From contig NZ_PYMJ01000028.1 of assembly GCF_003025615.1 (NCBI RefSeq), forward strand, positions 21,295-85,294: 64,000 nucleotides of DNA. The letters are read 5' to 3'. The first letter of the stretch is position 1. Every line of letters starts with the position of its first letter. The DNA comes from Photobacterium frigidiphilum (GTDB lineage Bacteria > Pseudomonadota > Gammaproteobacteria > Enterobacterales > Vibrionaceae). The position numbers and the translations under genes are program-made. Positions 1 through 10,045 of the stretch are shown in pieces. A model generated the notes under the pieces. It did not search any database. It saw only the letters and a list, made by a program, of their open reading frames with translations, and was not told where the DNA came from.

Positions 1-2716
1 TAATGGCATCGTTCAACGTCGCCATCAGAGTGGCACGGTTAGGGCCTAAGCGATCCATCGCACCTGATTTAATCAATTTCTCAAGCACACGCTTATTGAC
101 TTTTTTAGTGTCAATACGCGCACAGAAATCGAATAAATCTTTAAAGTGACCACCTTTTTCACGGGCTTCAATCAGATTTTCTATCGGCCCTTCACCAACA
201 CCTTTTACTGCACCTATACCGTAAACAATTGCGCCTTGCTCATCAACATTAAATCGATAAAGCCCTTTGTTTACATCAGGCGGCAGCAAAGGTATCTTCA
301 TGCGTAAACATTCATCAACCAAACCAATGATTTTATCGGTGTTATCCATATCTGCAGTCATTACCGCAGCCATGAATTCCGCAGGGTAATGCGCTTTTAA
401 ATACAGCGTTTGGTACGATACCAATGCATACGCAGCAGAGTGGGATTTGTTAAAACCATAACCGGCAAATTTCTCTACCAAGTCGAAGATCTTCATGGCG
501 AGTTCGCCATCGACCCCGTTATTAACCGCACCTTCTTCAAAGGTGGTGCGCTGCTTGGCCATTTCTTCAGGTTTTTTCTTACCCATCGCACGACGTAACA
601 TATCGGCCCCACCCAAGGTGTAGCCAGACAGTACCTGTGCAATTTGCATAACTTGTTCTTGATACAAGATAATGCCGTAAGTAGGTTCGAGAATCTCTTT
701 CAACGATTCATGCTGCCAAGTGGCATCAGGGTATGACACTTCTTCTCGACCATGCTTACGGTCGATAAAGTTATCTACCATACCGGATTGCAAAGGACCG
801 GGACGGAACAATGCTACCAGTGCGATCATATCTTCAAAGCTATCAGGTTGAAGGCGCTTGATCAGATCCTTCATTCCTCGCGATTCTAACTGGAACACTG
901 CTGTCGATTCAGAGCGCTGCAACATCGCAAATGACTTTTTATCGTCCATAGGAATCGAAGCAATATTGATCGGCTCTTTGCCTTCAGCCTCTCGACGAGG
1001 GTTAATAAGAGCTAACGCCCAGTCAATGATGGTTAATGTTCGTAGACCCAAGAAGTCAAACTTAACCAAGCCTGCGGTTTCAACATCATTTTTATCAAAC
1101 TGGGTAACAGGGTTAGCACCTTCTGCATCGCAATACAGTGGTGAGAAATCAGTGATCGTCGTTGGTGAAATTACAACACCACCCGCATGCTTACCCGCAT
1201 TACGTGTTACACCTTCAAGGATGCGACACATATCAATTAAGGCTTTTACTTCTTCATCGGCATTGTAGGCATCCCCAAGTTGCGGTTCTGCCTCAAAGGC
1301 TTTAGCCAATGTCATACCGGGCTCTGCCGGGATCATTTTAGAAAGACGATCAACAAAACCATACGGGTGACCAAGTACTCGCCCTACATCTCGAATAACC
1401 GCTTTCGCCGCCATTGTACCAAACGTAATGATCTGAGATACCGCATCACGACCATACATTTCGGCAACATGATCAATAACCAAATCACGTTTGTCCATAC
1501 AGAAATCGATATCGAAATCGGGCATCGATACACGTTCTGGGTTCAAAAAACGTTCGAACAGTAAGTCAAATTCCAGCGGATCAAGATCGGTAATGTCGAG
1601 TGCGTAAGCCACCAATGAACCTGCACCTGAACCACGACCAGGACCAACCGGCACATCATTATCTTTCGACCATTGAATAAACTCCATTACGATCAAGAAA
1701 TAGCCGGGAAACCCCATCTGATTAATAACTTCAAGTTCAATCTCAAGACGCTCATCATACCCAGCGCGTTGTTCGACACGTACCGCTTCATCCGGAAAAA
1801 GGAACGCTAAACGTCGCTCTAAACCTTCGCGAGACTTAACAACTAAAAAGTCTTCAGTACTTAGATCCCCTGTAGGAAAATTAGGCAGGAAGTATTCCCC
1901 AAGACGAACCGTTACATTACAACGTTTTGCGATTTCAACACTGTTCGCCAACGCTTCAGGAATATCTGAGAATAACTCACACATTTCCTCTTCAGTACGT
2001 AAATACTGTTGTGGGCTGTATAGCTTTGGTCGATTAGGATCAACAATGGTGTAACCATCATGAATGGACACTCGGATTTCGTGCGCGTCAAATTGTTCTG
2101 CAGATAAAAAACGCACATCGTTGGTTGCAACAACCGGTAGATCTTCATTCGCAGCAAGCTCAACTGCAAAGTGAATGTATGCATCTTCATCTGGACGCCC
2201 TGTTCGGACTAATTCCAAATAAAAGCTATCTTCAAAATGGGTTTTATAGAACTCAACGCAGCGATTGACCAGCGATTGGTTACCTTTTAGTAAGGCTTTA
2301 CCGACATCGCCACATCGACCCGACAGTAAGATTAGCCCTTTGCCATATTGAACTAACCACTCTTTATCGATGACGGGTTGATGCTGAACATGACCACGCA
2401 AATACGCTTTCGAAATCAACATGGTTAAATTTTGATAACCGTCGTTGTCAGTCGCCAAAATGGTGAGATCAGCGAGCTCATTTTCAAGCTCTTCTGAATG
2501 CACTTTAAAATCAGCGCCTATGATCGGCTTCATTCCAGCACCATGTGCTGCAAAGTAGAATTTCACTAAACCACACAGGTTAGTAAAGTCGGTTAATGCC
2601 ATTGCAGGCATACCAATTTCAGCCACTTTTTTAACTAACGGTGAGACTTTTGATAAGCCATCAACCATTGAAAAGTCACTATGAGTATGAAGATGAATAA
2701 AGCGAGGATCAGCCAT
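1..2716 (-). CDS. dnaE: DNA polymerase III alpha subunit (3' end beyond window)
   Basis: Catalytic subunit of the replicative polymerase. The frame is open from the ATG at 2716 to the window edge, giving about 905 residues of an expected ~1160. The C-terminal part (OB and tau-binding regions) lies outside. The N-terminus carries the PHP domain (FIHLHTHSDFSMVDG, residues ~6-20). The palm motif PDFDIDF at residues ~399-405 holds the catalytic aspartates, and PGRGSGAGSLV sits before it. The start follows MADPR, as in E. coli DnaE. It lies downstream of rnhB, the usual lpxA-lpxB-rnhB-dnaE order. No frameshift is seen. Confidence 0.97.
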   Translation of the reverse strand, partial: MADPRFIHLHTHSDFSMVDGLSKVSPLVKKVAEIGMPAMALTDFTNLCGLVKFYFAAHGAGMKPIIGADFKVHSEELENELADLTILATDNDGYQNLTMLISKAYLRGHVQHQPVIDKEWLVQYGKGLILLSGRCGDVGKALLKGNQSLVNRCVEFYKTHFEDSFYLELVRTGRPDEDAYIHFAVELAANEDLPVVATNDVRFLSAEQFDAHEIRVSIHDGYTIVDPNRPKLYSPQQYLRTEEEMCELFSDIPEALANSVEIAKRCNVTVRLGEYFLPNFPTGDLSTEDFLVVKSREGLERRLAFLFPDEAVRVEQRAGYDERLEIELEVINQMGFPGYFLIVMEFIQWSKDNDVPVGPGRGSGAGSLVAYALDITDLDPLEFDLLFERFLNPERVSMPDFDIDFCMDKRDLVIDHVAEMYGRDAVSQIITFGTMAAKAVIRDVGRVLGHPYGFVDRLSKMIPAEPGMTLAKAFEAEPQLGDAYNADEEVKALIDMCRILEGVTRNAGKHAGGVVISPTTITDFSPLYCDAEGANPVTQFDKNDVETAGLVKFDFLGLRTLTIIDWALALINPRREAEGKEPINIASIPMDDKKSFAMLQRSESTAVFQLESRGMKDLIKRLQPDSFEDMIALVALFRPGPLQSGMVDNFIDRKHGREEVSYPDATWQHESLKEILEPTYGIILYQEQVMQIAQVLSGYTLGGADMLRRAMGKKKPEEMAKQRTTFEEGAVNNGVDGELAMKIFDLVEKFAGYGFNKSHSAAYALVSYQTLYLKAHYPAEFMAAVMTADMDNTDKIIGLVDECLRMKIPLLPPDVNKGLYRFNVDEQGAIVYGIGAVKGVGEGPIENLIEAREKGGHFKDLFDFCARIDTKKVNKRVLEKLIKSGAMDRLGPNRATLMATLNDAI

Positions 2717-2829
2717 GACAACCAGATTTATTGCGTTCTAATTTGAAGTGATAATTATAGCGTAAAGCATTAGCTATCACCGTATCTCTCTTAACAGCGA
2801 CAACGCTATTAAGACCAAAAATGATTCAG

Positions 2830-3435
2830 TTACTCTATACCCAGAATACGTTTTACCGGCTTAAAGCTTTTACGATGCTGCTCAATCGCACCATGTAATT
2901 CTAACGCTTCAAAATGCGCTTTGGTTGGGTAACCTTTATGTTTCGCAAAACCGTACTGTGGAAACTGTGCATCAAGCACTTCCATTTCACGATCTCGAGT
3001 CACTTTTGCAATGATCGATGCGGCACTAATTTCAGCCACACGTAAATCGCCTTTTACCACCGCTTGGGCAGCCATTGGTAATTGAGGGATTTTATTGCCA
3101 TCAATCAATACAAAGTCAGGCTGAACGCTTAAGTCCGCGACAGCACGCTGCATAGCAACCATTGTGGCTTGTAAAATATTAAGCTCATCAATTTCCTCTG
3201 GCTCACAACGACCCAGAGACCACGCTACTGCTTTTTCTTTAATTTCATCAAACAATACATTGCGCTTCTTTTCGCTCAACTTTTTAGAATCAGTTAATCC
3301 CACTATAGGATTATTAGGGTCTAAAATAACAGCGGCAGTCACAACAGCACCAACCAGTGGACCACGTCCAACTTCGTCAACACCTGCAATCAAATTTGCT
3401 TTCGGGTATACAAATGGTTCAAAATCTTTCGTCAT
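2830..3435 (-). CDS. rnhB: Ribonuclease HII
   Basis: Cleaves the RNA strand of RNA-DNA hybrids and starts removal of single ribonucleotides misincorporated in DNA. The 201-residue product has the family's N-terminal GVDEVGRGPLVG motif (catalytic Asp-Glu, residues ~19-30), the DSKKLS motif near residue 49, and DGNK near residue 112. Length is typical. It sits between lpxB (10 bp upstream) and dnaE, the conserved gammaproteobacterial arrangement, and is probably co-transcribed with the lpx genes. Confidence 0.97.
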   Translation of the reverse strand: MTKDFEPFVYPKANLIAGVDEVGRGPLVGAVVTAAVILDPNNPIVGLTDSKKLSEKKRNVLFDEIKEKAVAWSLGRCEPEEIDELNILQATMVAMQRAVADLSVQPDFVLIDGNKIPQLPMAAQAVVKGDLRVAEISAASIIAKVTRDREMEVLDAQFPQYGFAKHKGYPTKAHFEALELHGAIEQHRKSFKPVKRILGIE

Positions 3436-3445
3436 TATTCTTTGC

Positions 3446-4588
3446 TCAAGCTTTGTTGATTAATGATAAAACTGCGTGAGCGGCTCGATTATCTGCATCG
3501 CACTTTATTGATTGATGCATACGAGAAAATTCACTCAATAGTTCAGTATTATCAGAACTCAAAATTCGATCAACTTCGGCACTTAATTTTTCAGGCACGC
3601 AATCTTCTTGCAGTAATTCGGTCACCAACGGTTTGTCGGCCAAAATGTTTGCCAGAGACACATATTTTGTTTTAACCAAACGTCTTATTATCCATGCGGT
3701 CAAAGGCTTCACTTTGTAACCCACCACCATCGGACGACCAACAAGCATGCACTCTAATGCAACAGTACCTGATGCCAATAACACCGCATCTGAAGCTGTC
3801 ATCACATTACGCGCGGTATCATTCACCAATACAAAATCGAGCTCTGGAGCCGTTTCTTGCCATGATTGTTCAAATTGTTCACGGCGCTTTTCATTGACTA
3901 AGGCAACAACAAAACCAAGGTCTGGGTGTTTTTGCTTAAGCAATTTACAGGTTTCAATGAAAGGAGCAGCTAACATCCCCATCTCACTGCCACGGCTACC
4001 GGGTAATACGGCTAGCCAGCGCTTACTGCCATCAAGGTTCAGTAACGCTTGTGCTGCTGCTTTATCGGTTTTAAGGGGAATAGCGTCAGCCATCGTATGC
4101 CCAACAAACTCACAAGGCACATTAAACTTATCATAAAACGCTTTTTCAAAAGGTAAGAAAGCCAACACCAAGTTAGTTGCTGCCTCGATTTTGAAAATCC
4201 GCTTTTGGCGCCACGCCCATACCGATGGGCTCACGTAATGAACCGTCTTAATACCATGCTGTTTTAAATCTAGCTCTAGACGCAGATTAAAATCAGGCGC
4301 ATCAATACCGACGAATACATCCGGTGGGTTTTCAGTAAAGTATTTCACTAACTCAGCTTTAACTTTAAGCAAGCGAGGCAAACGCCCTAATACTTCCACA
4401 ATTCCCATCACCGCAAGCTCTTCCATATCAAACAGCGCTTCACAGCCTTCTGCTTCCATACGTGGACCTGCGACACCAACAAACTCAGCGTCAGGGTATT
4501 GGGCTTTAATCGCACGAATAAAGCCGGCACCTAAAATATCGCCGGAGATTTCCCCAGCGACAATTCCTATTCGAAGTGGCTTCGTCAT
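3446..4588 (-). CDS. lpxB: Lipid-A-disaccharide synthase
   Basis: Peripheral inner-membrane glycosyltransferase (GT19) that condenses UDP-2,3-diacylglucosamine with lipid X to make the lipid A disaccharide. It has 380 residues, normal for the family. The N-terminus reads RIGIVAGEISGDILGAG, the LpxB start signature, and LPGSRGSE near residue 196 belongs to the nucleotide-sugar site. Its ATG shares one base with the lpxA stop (TAATG), so translation is probably coupled. Confidence 0.97.
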   Translation of the reverse strand: MTKPLRIGIVAGEISGDILGAGFIRAIKAQYPDAEFVGVAGPRMEAEGCEALFDMEELAVMGIVEVLGRLPRLLKVKAELVKYFTENPPDVFVGIDAPDFNLRLELDLKQHGIKTVHYVSPSVWAWRQKRIFKIEAATNLVLAFLPFEKAFYDKFNVPCEFVGHTMADAIPLKTDKAAAQALLNLDGSKRWLAVLPGSRGSEMGMLAAPFIETCKLLKQKHPDLGFVVALVNEKRREQFEQSWQETAPELDFVLVNDTARNVMTASDAVLLASGTVALECMLVGRPMVVGYKVKPLTAWIIRRLVKTKYVSLANILADKPLVTELLQEDCVPEKLSAEVDRILSSDNTELLSEFSRMHQSIKCDADNRAAHAVLSLINKA

Positions 4589-5376
4589 TAGCGAATAATA
4601 CCGCGTTCTGTGTTATTCAGAGCATCACATAGTAAACCAACAGATGGCCACTCTTCAGCCATTTCAGCTAATACTGGCTTCACTTCTGCCAATGTTTTTC
4701 CTGAACGGTAAATTTCTTTATATGCACGACGCAGAGCATGAAGTTCTGGCTTTTCGAAGCCATTGCGTTGAAGGCCAACCAAGTTCAAACCGAAAGGTGT
4801 AGCATGGTTACCTTGCGCTAAGACATATGGAGGTACATCTTGCACAACCGCCGAACAACCACCAACATAGCTATAAGCACCAACAGTACAAAATGGATGG
4901 ATTGCAGATAGCGCCATTACACCAGCGTGATCACCAACTGTGACATGCCCGCCAAGAATTGAATTATTACCAATATGTGTATGGTCGCCAATCACAACAT
5001 CATGAGCAACGTGTGCATTAACACACAATAGGTTGTCATTACCAACAGTTGTGACGCCTTTATCTTGCGTGGTACCACGGTGAAGTTGGACGCTTTCACG
5101 AATAACATTGCGATCACCGACCACAAGACGTGTGGCTTCACCGCTGTATTTCTTATCTTGGCACTCTTCACCAATCACTGCGAATGGGAAAATACGATTA
5201 TCTTGACCAATAACCGTAGGGCCTTTGATCACAACGTGTGACATCACTTCTGTGCCGTCACCAATTTCTACATCTGCGCCGATATAAGTAAATGGACCAA
5301 CGGTAACATTCGCGCCAATTTTAACGCCGTCTTCGACTACAGCCGATGGGTGGATTTTTGCAGTTTCATGGATCAT
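4588..5376 (-). CDS. lpxA: UDP-N-acetylglucosamine O-acyltransferase
   Basis: First enzyme of lipid A synthesis: moves R-3-hydroxyacyl from ACP to the 3-OH of UDP-GlcNAc. It is a left-handed beta-helix trimer; hexapeptide repeats (IGANVTVGPF, VIGDHTHIGNN) fill residues ~15-190, followed by a helical C-terminus. I chose the internal ATG giving [14 protein letters not shown] (262 residues, as in E. coli) over a longer frame with seven extra residues, because this ATG overlaps the fabZ stop as TAATG. The active-site His is in NAHVAHDVVIGD. Operon member. Confidence 0.96.
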   Translation of the reverse strand: MIHETAKIHPSAVVEDGVKIGANVTVGPFTYIGADVEIGDGTEVMSHVVIKGPTVIGQDNRIFPFAVIGEECQDKKYSGEATRLVVGDRNVIRESVQLHRGTTQDKGVTTVGNDNLLCVNAHVAHDVVIGDHTHIGNNSILGGHVTVGDHAGVMALSAIHPFCTVGAYSYVGGCSAVVQDVPPYVLAQGNHATPFGLNLVGLQRNGFEKPELHALRRAYKEIYRSGKTLAEVKPVLAEMAEEWPSVGLLCDALNNTERGIIR

Positions 5377-5828
5377 TAGAATTCTCGTCTTGCGCATTTA
5401 AGCTCAGCAGAGCAAACAACTTCACCGTCAACTTTTGCGGTGCCATTAAATAGAGCAATACCACGGCGCTCTTTTATAAACTCAACGTTTAAAACAAGCT
5501 GGTCGCCAGGAACAACAGGTTTACGGAACTTCGCTTTATCAATGCTTGCAAAGTAATACAGTTCATTTTCAGAGGGAGCACCAAAGCTTTTAAAAGCCAA
5601 TAAACCAGTAGCTTGAGCCATTGCTTCAAGAATCATCACGCCAGGAAAAATAGGCATCTTAGGGAAATGGCCAGTAAATAAAGGCTCATTTATTGAGACG
5701 TTTTTATATGCTGTTAACGTTTGACCTTCTTCGTAATCCGTTACACGATCAATCATTAAAAATGGGTAACGGTGCGGTAAAAGCGCCTGAATTTCTGTGA
5801 TATTTAATGTTTTCTTTTCGCTCGTCAA
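5376..5828 (-). CDS. fabZ: 3-hydroxyacyl-[acyl-carrier-protein] dehydratase
   Basis: Hot-dog-fold dehydratase of type II fatty acid synthesis that makes trans-2-enoyl-ACP. It has 150 residues. The catalytic His lies in [14 protein letters not shown] and the Glu in [11 protein letters not shown] (residues ~54 and ~68). It lies between lpxD and lpxA, as in E. coli; FabZ and LpxA compete for the 3-hydroxyacyl-ACP pool, so shared transcription makes sense. Confidence 0.97.
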
Positions 5829-5899
5829 AACTACATTCCTGTTCTAAATAGGCAACTTACACCTATAACAATAATTTTCAAAACCATATATATTAAACG

Positions 5900-5925
5900 C
5901 AAAACGGCCTACGCATGCGCAGGCC
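5900..5925 (-). terminator. GC-rich hairpin between lpxD and fabZ
   Basis: GGCCT and AGGCC arms (5906-5925) enclose a GCGCATGC core. On the minus strand the stem is followed by GTTTTGCG, a poor U-tract. It could be a weak terminator, an attenuator or an RNA-stabilising hairpin. It lies downstream of the lpxD stop codon's complement side, within the intergenic gap before fabZ. Confidence 0.4.
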
Positions 5926-5952
5926 AGTTCAACGAACTCTGTTGAAGATTAA

Positions 5953-6978
5953 TTAGTTGCTCTCATTCAGCTTTTTTTCAACTGATTTAAGGCGCTTATT
6001 CATCTCTTCAATTTTCATCACTCGAGCCGCTGTTTTGCGCCATTCGCGATTAGTCTGCAATGGTATTCCTGATGAGTATACACCAGGCTCACTGATAGCA
6101 CGCATGACCATTCCCATTCCGGTAATCGTAACACCATCAGTAATTTCTATATGACCATTAATCACAGTTGCACCACCAATAAAGCAATGCTTACCAATCT
6201 TTAAGCTACCGGCCATTGTTGTTGCACCAGCAATTGCCGTGTTTTCACCGATAGACACGTTATGGGCAATTTGGCAGTGGTTATCAATAATAACACCATC
6301 GGCAATAATGGTATCATCAAGCGCACCACGATCAATCGTAGTACACGCACCAATTTCTACATTATTACCAATATGGACAGAGCCTAGTTGTGGGATTTTG
6401 ACCCACTTACCACGATCATTAGCATACCCAAAACCATCAGAACCAATTACAGCACCTGATTGTACTAAGCAATCATTCCCTAATGTCACCTTGTGGTAAA
6501 TAGATACATTCGCCCAAATTTTACTGCCTGCACCAATAACTGCATGCTGTCCAATAAAGCTGCCAGCACCTATTTGTACGTTAGCGCCTATTTGTGCGCC
6601 TGATTCAATAACCGCATTATGACCAATAGCAGCACCTTCACCGATTATTGCATCATCAGCAATATATGCCGATGGCGCAACATTTGAAGCAGATTTAGGT
6701 GTCGTATCCAATAATTGAGCAAGAAGTGCATACCCTAAATACGGGTCTTTCAGTACCAGTGCATTCCCATCAAAAAACGATAAATCAGCCTCTTTCAGCA
6801 TGACTGCCGACGCCTGACATTCTGCTAAATGTTTACGGTACTTACTTGCAGATAAGAAGGTAATTTGCCCTTCAGTCGCTTTTTCCATGCCAGCAATTGA
6901 TTGAATTTCTACAGAACCATCTCCACGAAGTTCTGCACCCAATTTATCTGCTATTTCAGCAAGAGTAATACGTGCCAT
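5953..6978 (-). CDS. lpxD: UDP-3-O-(3-hydroxyacyl)glucosamine N-acyltransferase
   Basis: Third step of lipid A synthesis: adds the N-linked 3-hydroxyacyl chain. It has 341 residues. An N-terminal uridine-binding domain (LAEIADKLGAEL...) is followed by a left-handed beta-helix of hexapeptide repeats (~100-290) and a C-terminal helix. The catalytic His lies in DNHCQIAHNVSIGENT. It is the gene after skp and bamA, as in E. coli. Confidence 0.97.
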   Translation of the reverse strand: MARITLAEIADKLGAELRGDGSVEIQSIAGMEKATEGQITFLSASKYRKHLAECQASAVMLKEADLSFFDGNALVLKDPYLGYALLAQLLDTTPKSASNVAPSAYIADDAIIGEGAAIGHNAVIESGAQIGANVQIGAGSFIGQHAVIGAGSKIWANVSIYHKVTLGNDCLVQSGAVIGSDGFGYANDRGKWVKIPQLGSVHIGNNVEIGACTTIDRGALDDTIIADGVIIDNHCQIAHNVSIGENTAIAGATTMAGSLKIGKHCFIGGATVINGHIEITDGVTITGMGMVMRAISEPGVYSSGIPLQTNREWRKTAARVMKIEEMNKRLKSVEKKLNESN

Positions 6979-7011
6979 TGTTAACCTTATTCTTTTATAA
7001 CTGCTCAGCTC

Positions 7012-7043
7012 AACGCTATCTTGCTGTTGAGCAAAATAGCGTT
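7012..7043. other. Long imperfect hairpin between skp and lpxD
   Basis: AACGCTAT (7012-7019) pairs with ATAGCGTT (7036-7043). Inside, TTGCT pairs with AGCAA around a GTTG loop, separated by one C/A mismatch. No U-tract follows on either strand, so RNA stabilisation or processing is more likely than termination. Confidence 0.5.
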
Positions 7044-7058
7044 AAGAGAATAATCACT

Positions 7059-7568
7059 TTATTTTACTGCAGTGATAACTTTATTAGATAAGTCATCTTT
7101 AGGATCTGCAAACAATACAGCTTGTGCATCAACCACGATATCGTAGCCTTCTTTCTTCGCTACAGTTTGGATTGCTGTACGAATTTTCATCACTAATTTC
7201 TGCTCTTCTTCTTGACCACGACGACGCTGGTCTTCTTGAAGTGCTTTAGCCTTTAGCTTGTAAGTAGAATCAAGAGATGCTAATTCACGCTGAATCTTAG
7301 TACGATCAGTTGAGCTCATTAACTCACCATCACGCTTCATTTTCTCGACCTTCGTTTTCATTCGGTTTTCTATACCACGAAGCTCATCAATGCGATCTTT
7401 GAACTCTTTACGTAGCTTTTCAGACACATTGTAACGCTTAGCTAACTGAGCCATTGCTTGACCCGTTGCAACATAGCCCACTTTTTGTGCCGCTTCAGCA
7501 GCCTGCGCATACATTGAAGATGATAAAATAACCAAACTTAAACTTGCTGCTTTAATCCACTGTTTCAA
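7059..7568 (-). CDS. skp: Periplasmic chaperone Skp/OmpH
   Basis: Trimeric periplasmic chaperone that holds unfolded outer-membrane proteins on the way to the Bam complex. The 169-residue product starts at a TTG (KQWIKAASLSLVI...). This gives a normal signal peptide ending in QAA/EAA. GAGGAGAAG lies at SD distance from the TTG. The longer open frame to 7721 runs back into the bamA coding region and gives no signal peptide at its N-terminus, so I reject it. The mature part is a charged coiled-coil tentacle region (~35-130), then DIVVDAQAVLFA at the C-terminus. It begins 19 bp after bamA. Confidence 0.93.
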   Translation of the reverse strand: MKQWIKAASLSLVILSSSMYAQAAEAAQKVGYVATGQAMAQLAKRYNVSEKLRKEFKDRIDELRGIENRMKTKVEKMKRDGELMSSTDRTKIQRELASLDSTYKLKAKALQEDQRRRGQEEEQKLVMKIRTAIQTVAKKEGYDIVVDAQAVLFADPKDDLSNKVITAVK

Positions 7569-7587
7569 AAGACTTCTCCTCAAAAAA

Positions 7588-10008
7588 TTAGAATGTTCGT
7601 CCAATGGTGAATGTGAAGAATTCTTCATCATCACCGTCGTATTTCTTGATCGGACGAGCAACCGAGAATACCAATGGGCCCATAGGTGACATCCACTGTA
7701 AAGCAGCACCGTATGACGCACGAATTAATCCCATGTCGGAATAATCTTCAAGATATTTACCGTCAGTATCTTTCAAATCATATTCCGTATCCCACACTGT
7801 ACCAGCATCAATAAATAGACTAGTACGGATCTGGTTACGAATTTCATCTGATGCAAACGGAGTTGGAACAATAAGCTCCATACTTGCTAATGCAACGGCG
7901 TTACCACCTGCCGCATCATCAGTACCAGTTGCACAATTGTTGTTACCACCAATTGAGCTACCCGTACTACAACCACCAACATAAACAGCTTTAGGGCCAA
8001 CAGTGTTAGAACGGAAACCACGTAGCGTAGTGAAACCACCCGCGTAGAAGTTTTCGTAGAATGGCAGTAATTGATCACTACCATTGTCTGTTGTGCCATA
8101 ACCATTACCGTAACCTAAGCGACCACGAAGTAATAAGCTAAAATCATGTCCGTCGTTTAACGGGAAGTATTGTCGAACATCGTACTGCGTTTTGAAATAC
8201 TGAGCATCAGAGCCCGGAATTGTCATACGGAATGATGCACGTTGGTGATTACCCGCTGTCGGGAAATAACCACGGTTCAAGTTGTTACGTGTCCATGAAA
8301 CCGACCAGTCAAAGTCATCCAGTTCGATCACATTTTGACCTCGGTCGAAGCCATGAATCTTTTTGAATTTTTCAATCTGGTAATATTCTTGGGTATTCGA
8401 GATCTTGTTATGATCGTAACCAAGGCCAAATTCGAAGAAGTTTAATTCATCAAACGGGAAACCCCATGTCAAACTTGTACCATAACTTTGGTTGGTATAG
8501 TCCGAAATGTTTGCATCCGATGCTTCAAACTCGTTGTAGTAAATTTTACCACCTAAGCTGATACCATCGATCGTGAAATAAGGGTCACGGTATTCTAAGC
8601 TGACATTTTTTTGGTAATCATTCATCATCGCATTGATGCCAAAACGGTTACCGGTGCCTAAGAAGTTATCTTGCTGAATACCAGCTTGGAAACTGATACC
8701 TGATTCAGTACCATAACCAACACCGAAGTTAATGCTACCGGCATTCGCCTCTTTCACGACATATTTGATGTCGACCTCATCATCAGAACCCGGAACACGA
8801 ACGGTTTGTACATCGACGGTTTCAAAGAAGCCAGTTCGATTCAAACGACTCTTACCGCTTTCAACAGATTTCGAGTTCAGCCAACTGCCTTCCATTTGAC
8901 GCATCTCTCGACGTAACACTTCATCTTTCGTCGATGTGTTACCAGAGAACTGGATATTACGTACATAAATACGCTTACCAGATTCAACGTTTACAAGCAG
9001 TGAGACTTCATTATTATCGTCATCAAAATCAGGAATGGTTGTTACCTGCGGGTACGCATAACCAGACTCACCTAATGTTCGCTTAACGGCTTCTTCAAGC
9101 GCAGTGACTTGTGCACCGTTATAGATATCACCATCTTTGATTGTAACAAGTTCGTTTAGGTCACTATTATCTTTCGATAAATCGCCACGGAACGTTACAC
9201 CTTTCACTTTATACTGCTCGCCCTCATCAATTTTAAGCGTGATATACACACCTTTTTTATCTGGAGAGATTGAGACTTGAGTTGAGTCTAACTTGTATTT
9301 CAAGTAACCATTATTCAAGTATTGCGAGCGTAATATTTCTAAATCACCGGCGAGTACTTGCTTTTGATATTTTTCATCAGCAAGGAAGTTCCACCATGGA
9401 ATATCAGCCTTCAAGTTAAATTTACTGCTCAGTTCTGCATCAGTAAAAACGTCATTACCAATGAAGTTGATCTGCTGAATTTTTGCCGATACACCTTCAG
9501 TGAAGACAAACTTAAGATCCGCACGATTTCGAGGCAATGGGGTAACAACAGCTTGTACGCTGGCGTTATATTTACCTACACTGTAGTAAAAGTCTTCTAG
9601 TCCTTTTTCTATTTTACTGAGTGTCGTACGATCAAGTGCTTCACCAATACGAAGATTCGATGAATCTAGATTATCAGTAAGTTGCTCTTCCTTGATCGCC
9701 TTATTTCCCGAAAATGTTATGTTGGCAATTGTCGGACGCTCAAGCACTTTGACAACCAGTGCATCACCATCACGAAATACTTTAATATCTTCGAAGTTAC
9801 CGGAAGCAAAAAGAGCCTGAATAATTTCCGCTACATCACGATCATCAACATTATCGCCTACACGTACTGGCATTTTTAACAATGCAGCCCCCATAGTGAC
9901 ACGTTGAAGTCCTTCAAAACGAATATCGTCAACTACAAATTGTTCCGCGCTCTGCGCAACACTGCTACCGAGTAAGAGTGATGCAATCAACAGTTTTTTT
10001 ATCGCCAT
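7588..10008 (-). CDS. bamA: Outer membrane protein assembly factor BamA
   Basis: Essential Omp85 protein that inserts beta-barrels into the outer membrane. It has 806 residues: signal peptide (LLIASLLLGSSVAQSAEQF), five POTRA domains (~25-420), then a 16-strand barrel. The L6 signature (TLRGFRSN, near residue 660) is present, as is a C-terminal beta-signal ending in Phe (FTIGRTF). A loop rich in Gly/Asn/Cys (GGCSTGSSIGGNNNCATG) follows and is probably surface-exposed and variable. It sits between rseP and skp, the conserved order. Confidence 0.98.
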   Translation of the reverse strand: MAIKKLLIASLLLGSSVAQSAEQFVVDDIRFEGLQRVTMGAALLKMPVRVGDNVDDRDVAEIIQALFASGNFEDIKVFRDGDALVVKVLERPTIANITFSGNKAIKEEQLTDNLDSSNLRIGEALDRTTLSKIEKGLEDFYYSVGKYNASVQAVVTPLPRNRADLKFVFTEGVSAKIQQINFIGNDVFTDAELSSKFNLKADIPWWNFLADEKYQKQVLAGDLEILRSQYLNNGYLKYKLDSTQVSISPDKKGVYITLKIDEGEQYKVKGVTFRGDLSKDNSDLNELVTIKDGDIYNGAQVTALEEAVKRTLGESGYAYPQVTTIPDFDDDNNEVSLLVNVESGKRIYVRNIQFSGNTSTKDEVLRREMRQMEGSWLNSKSVESGKSRLNRTGFFETVDVQTVRVPGSDDEVDIKYVVKEANAGSINFGVGYGTESGISFQAGIQQDNFLGTGNRFGINAMMNDYQKNVSLEYRDPYFTIDGISLGGKIYYNEFEASDANISDYTNQSYGTSLTWGFPFDELNFFEFGLGYDHNKISNTQEYYQIEKFKKIHGFDRGQNVIELDDFDWSVSWTRNNLNRGYFPTAGNHQRASFRMTIPGSDAQYFKTQYDVRQYFPLNDGHDFSLLLRGRLGYGNGYGTTDNGSDQLLPFYENFYAGGFTTLRGFRSNTVGPKAVYVGGCSTGSSIGGNNNCATGTDDAAGGNAVALASMELIVPTPFASDEIRNQIRTSLFIDAGTVWDTEYDLKDTDGKYLEDYSDMGLIRASYGAALQWMSPMGPLVFSVARPIKKYDGDDEEFFTFTIGRTF

Positions 10009-10045
10009 TACTGTTCTAATTATTCCTTGCTAAAAAACGCATTTA

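Noticed and set aside
410..1564. Plus-strand frames within dnaE (410-598, 858-1268, 1280-1564)
   Set aside because: They are antisense to the well-conserved dnaE coding sequence and show no family motif.
7569..7721. Longer N-terminus of Skp (220-residue frame)
   Set aside because: Overlaps the bamA 3' coding region and removes the signal peptide from the N-terminus; the TTG with a strong SD fits the family.
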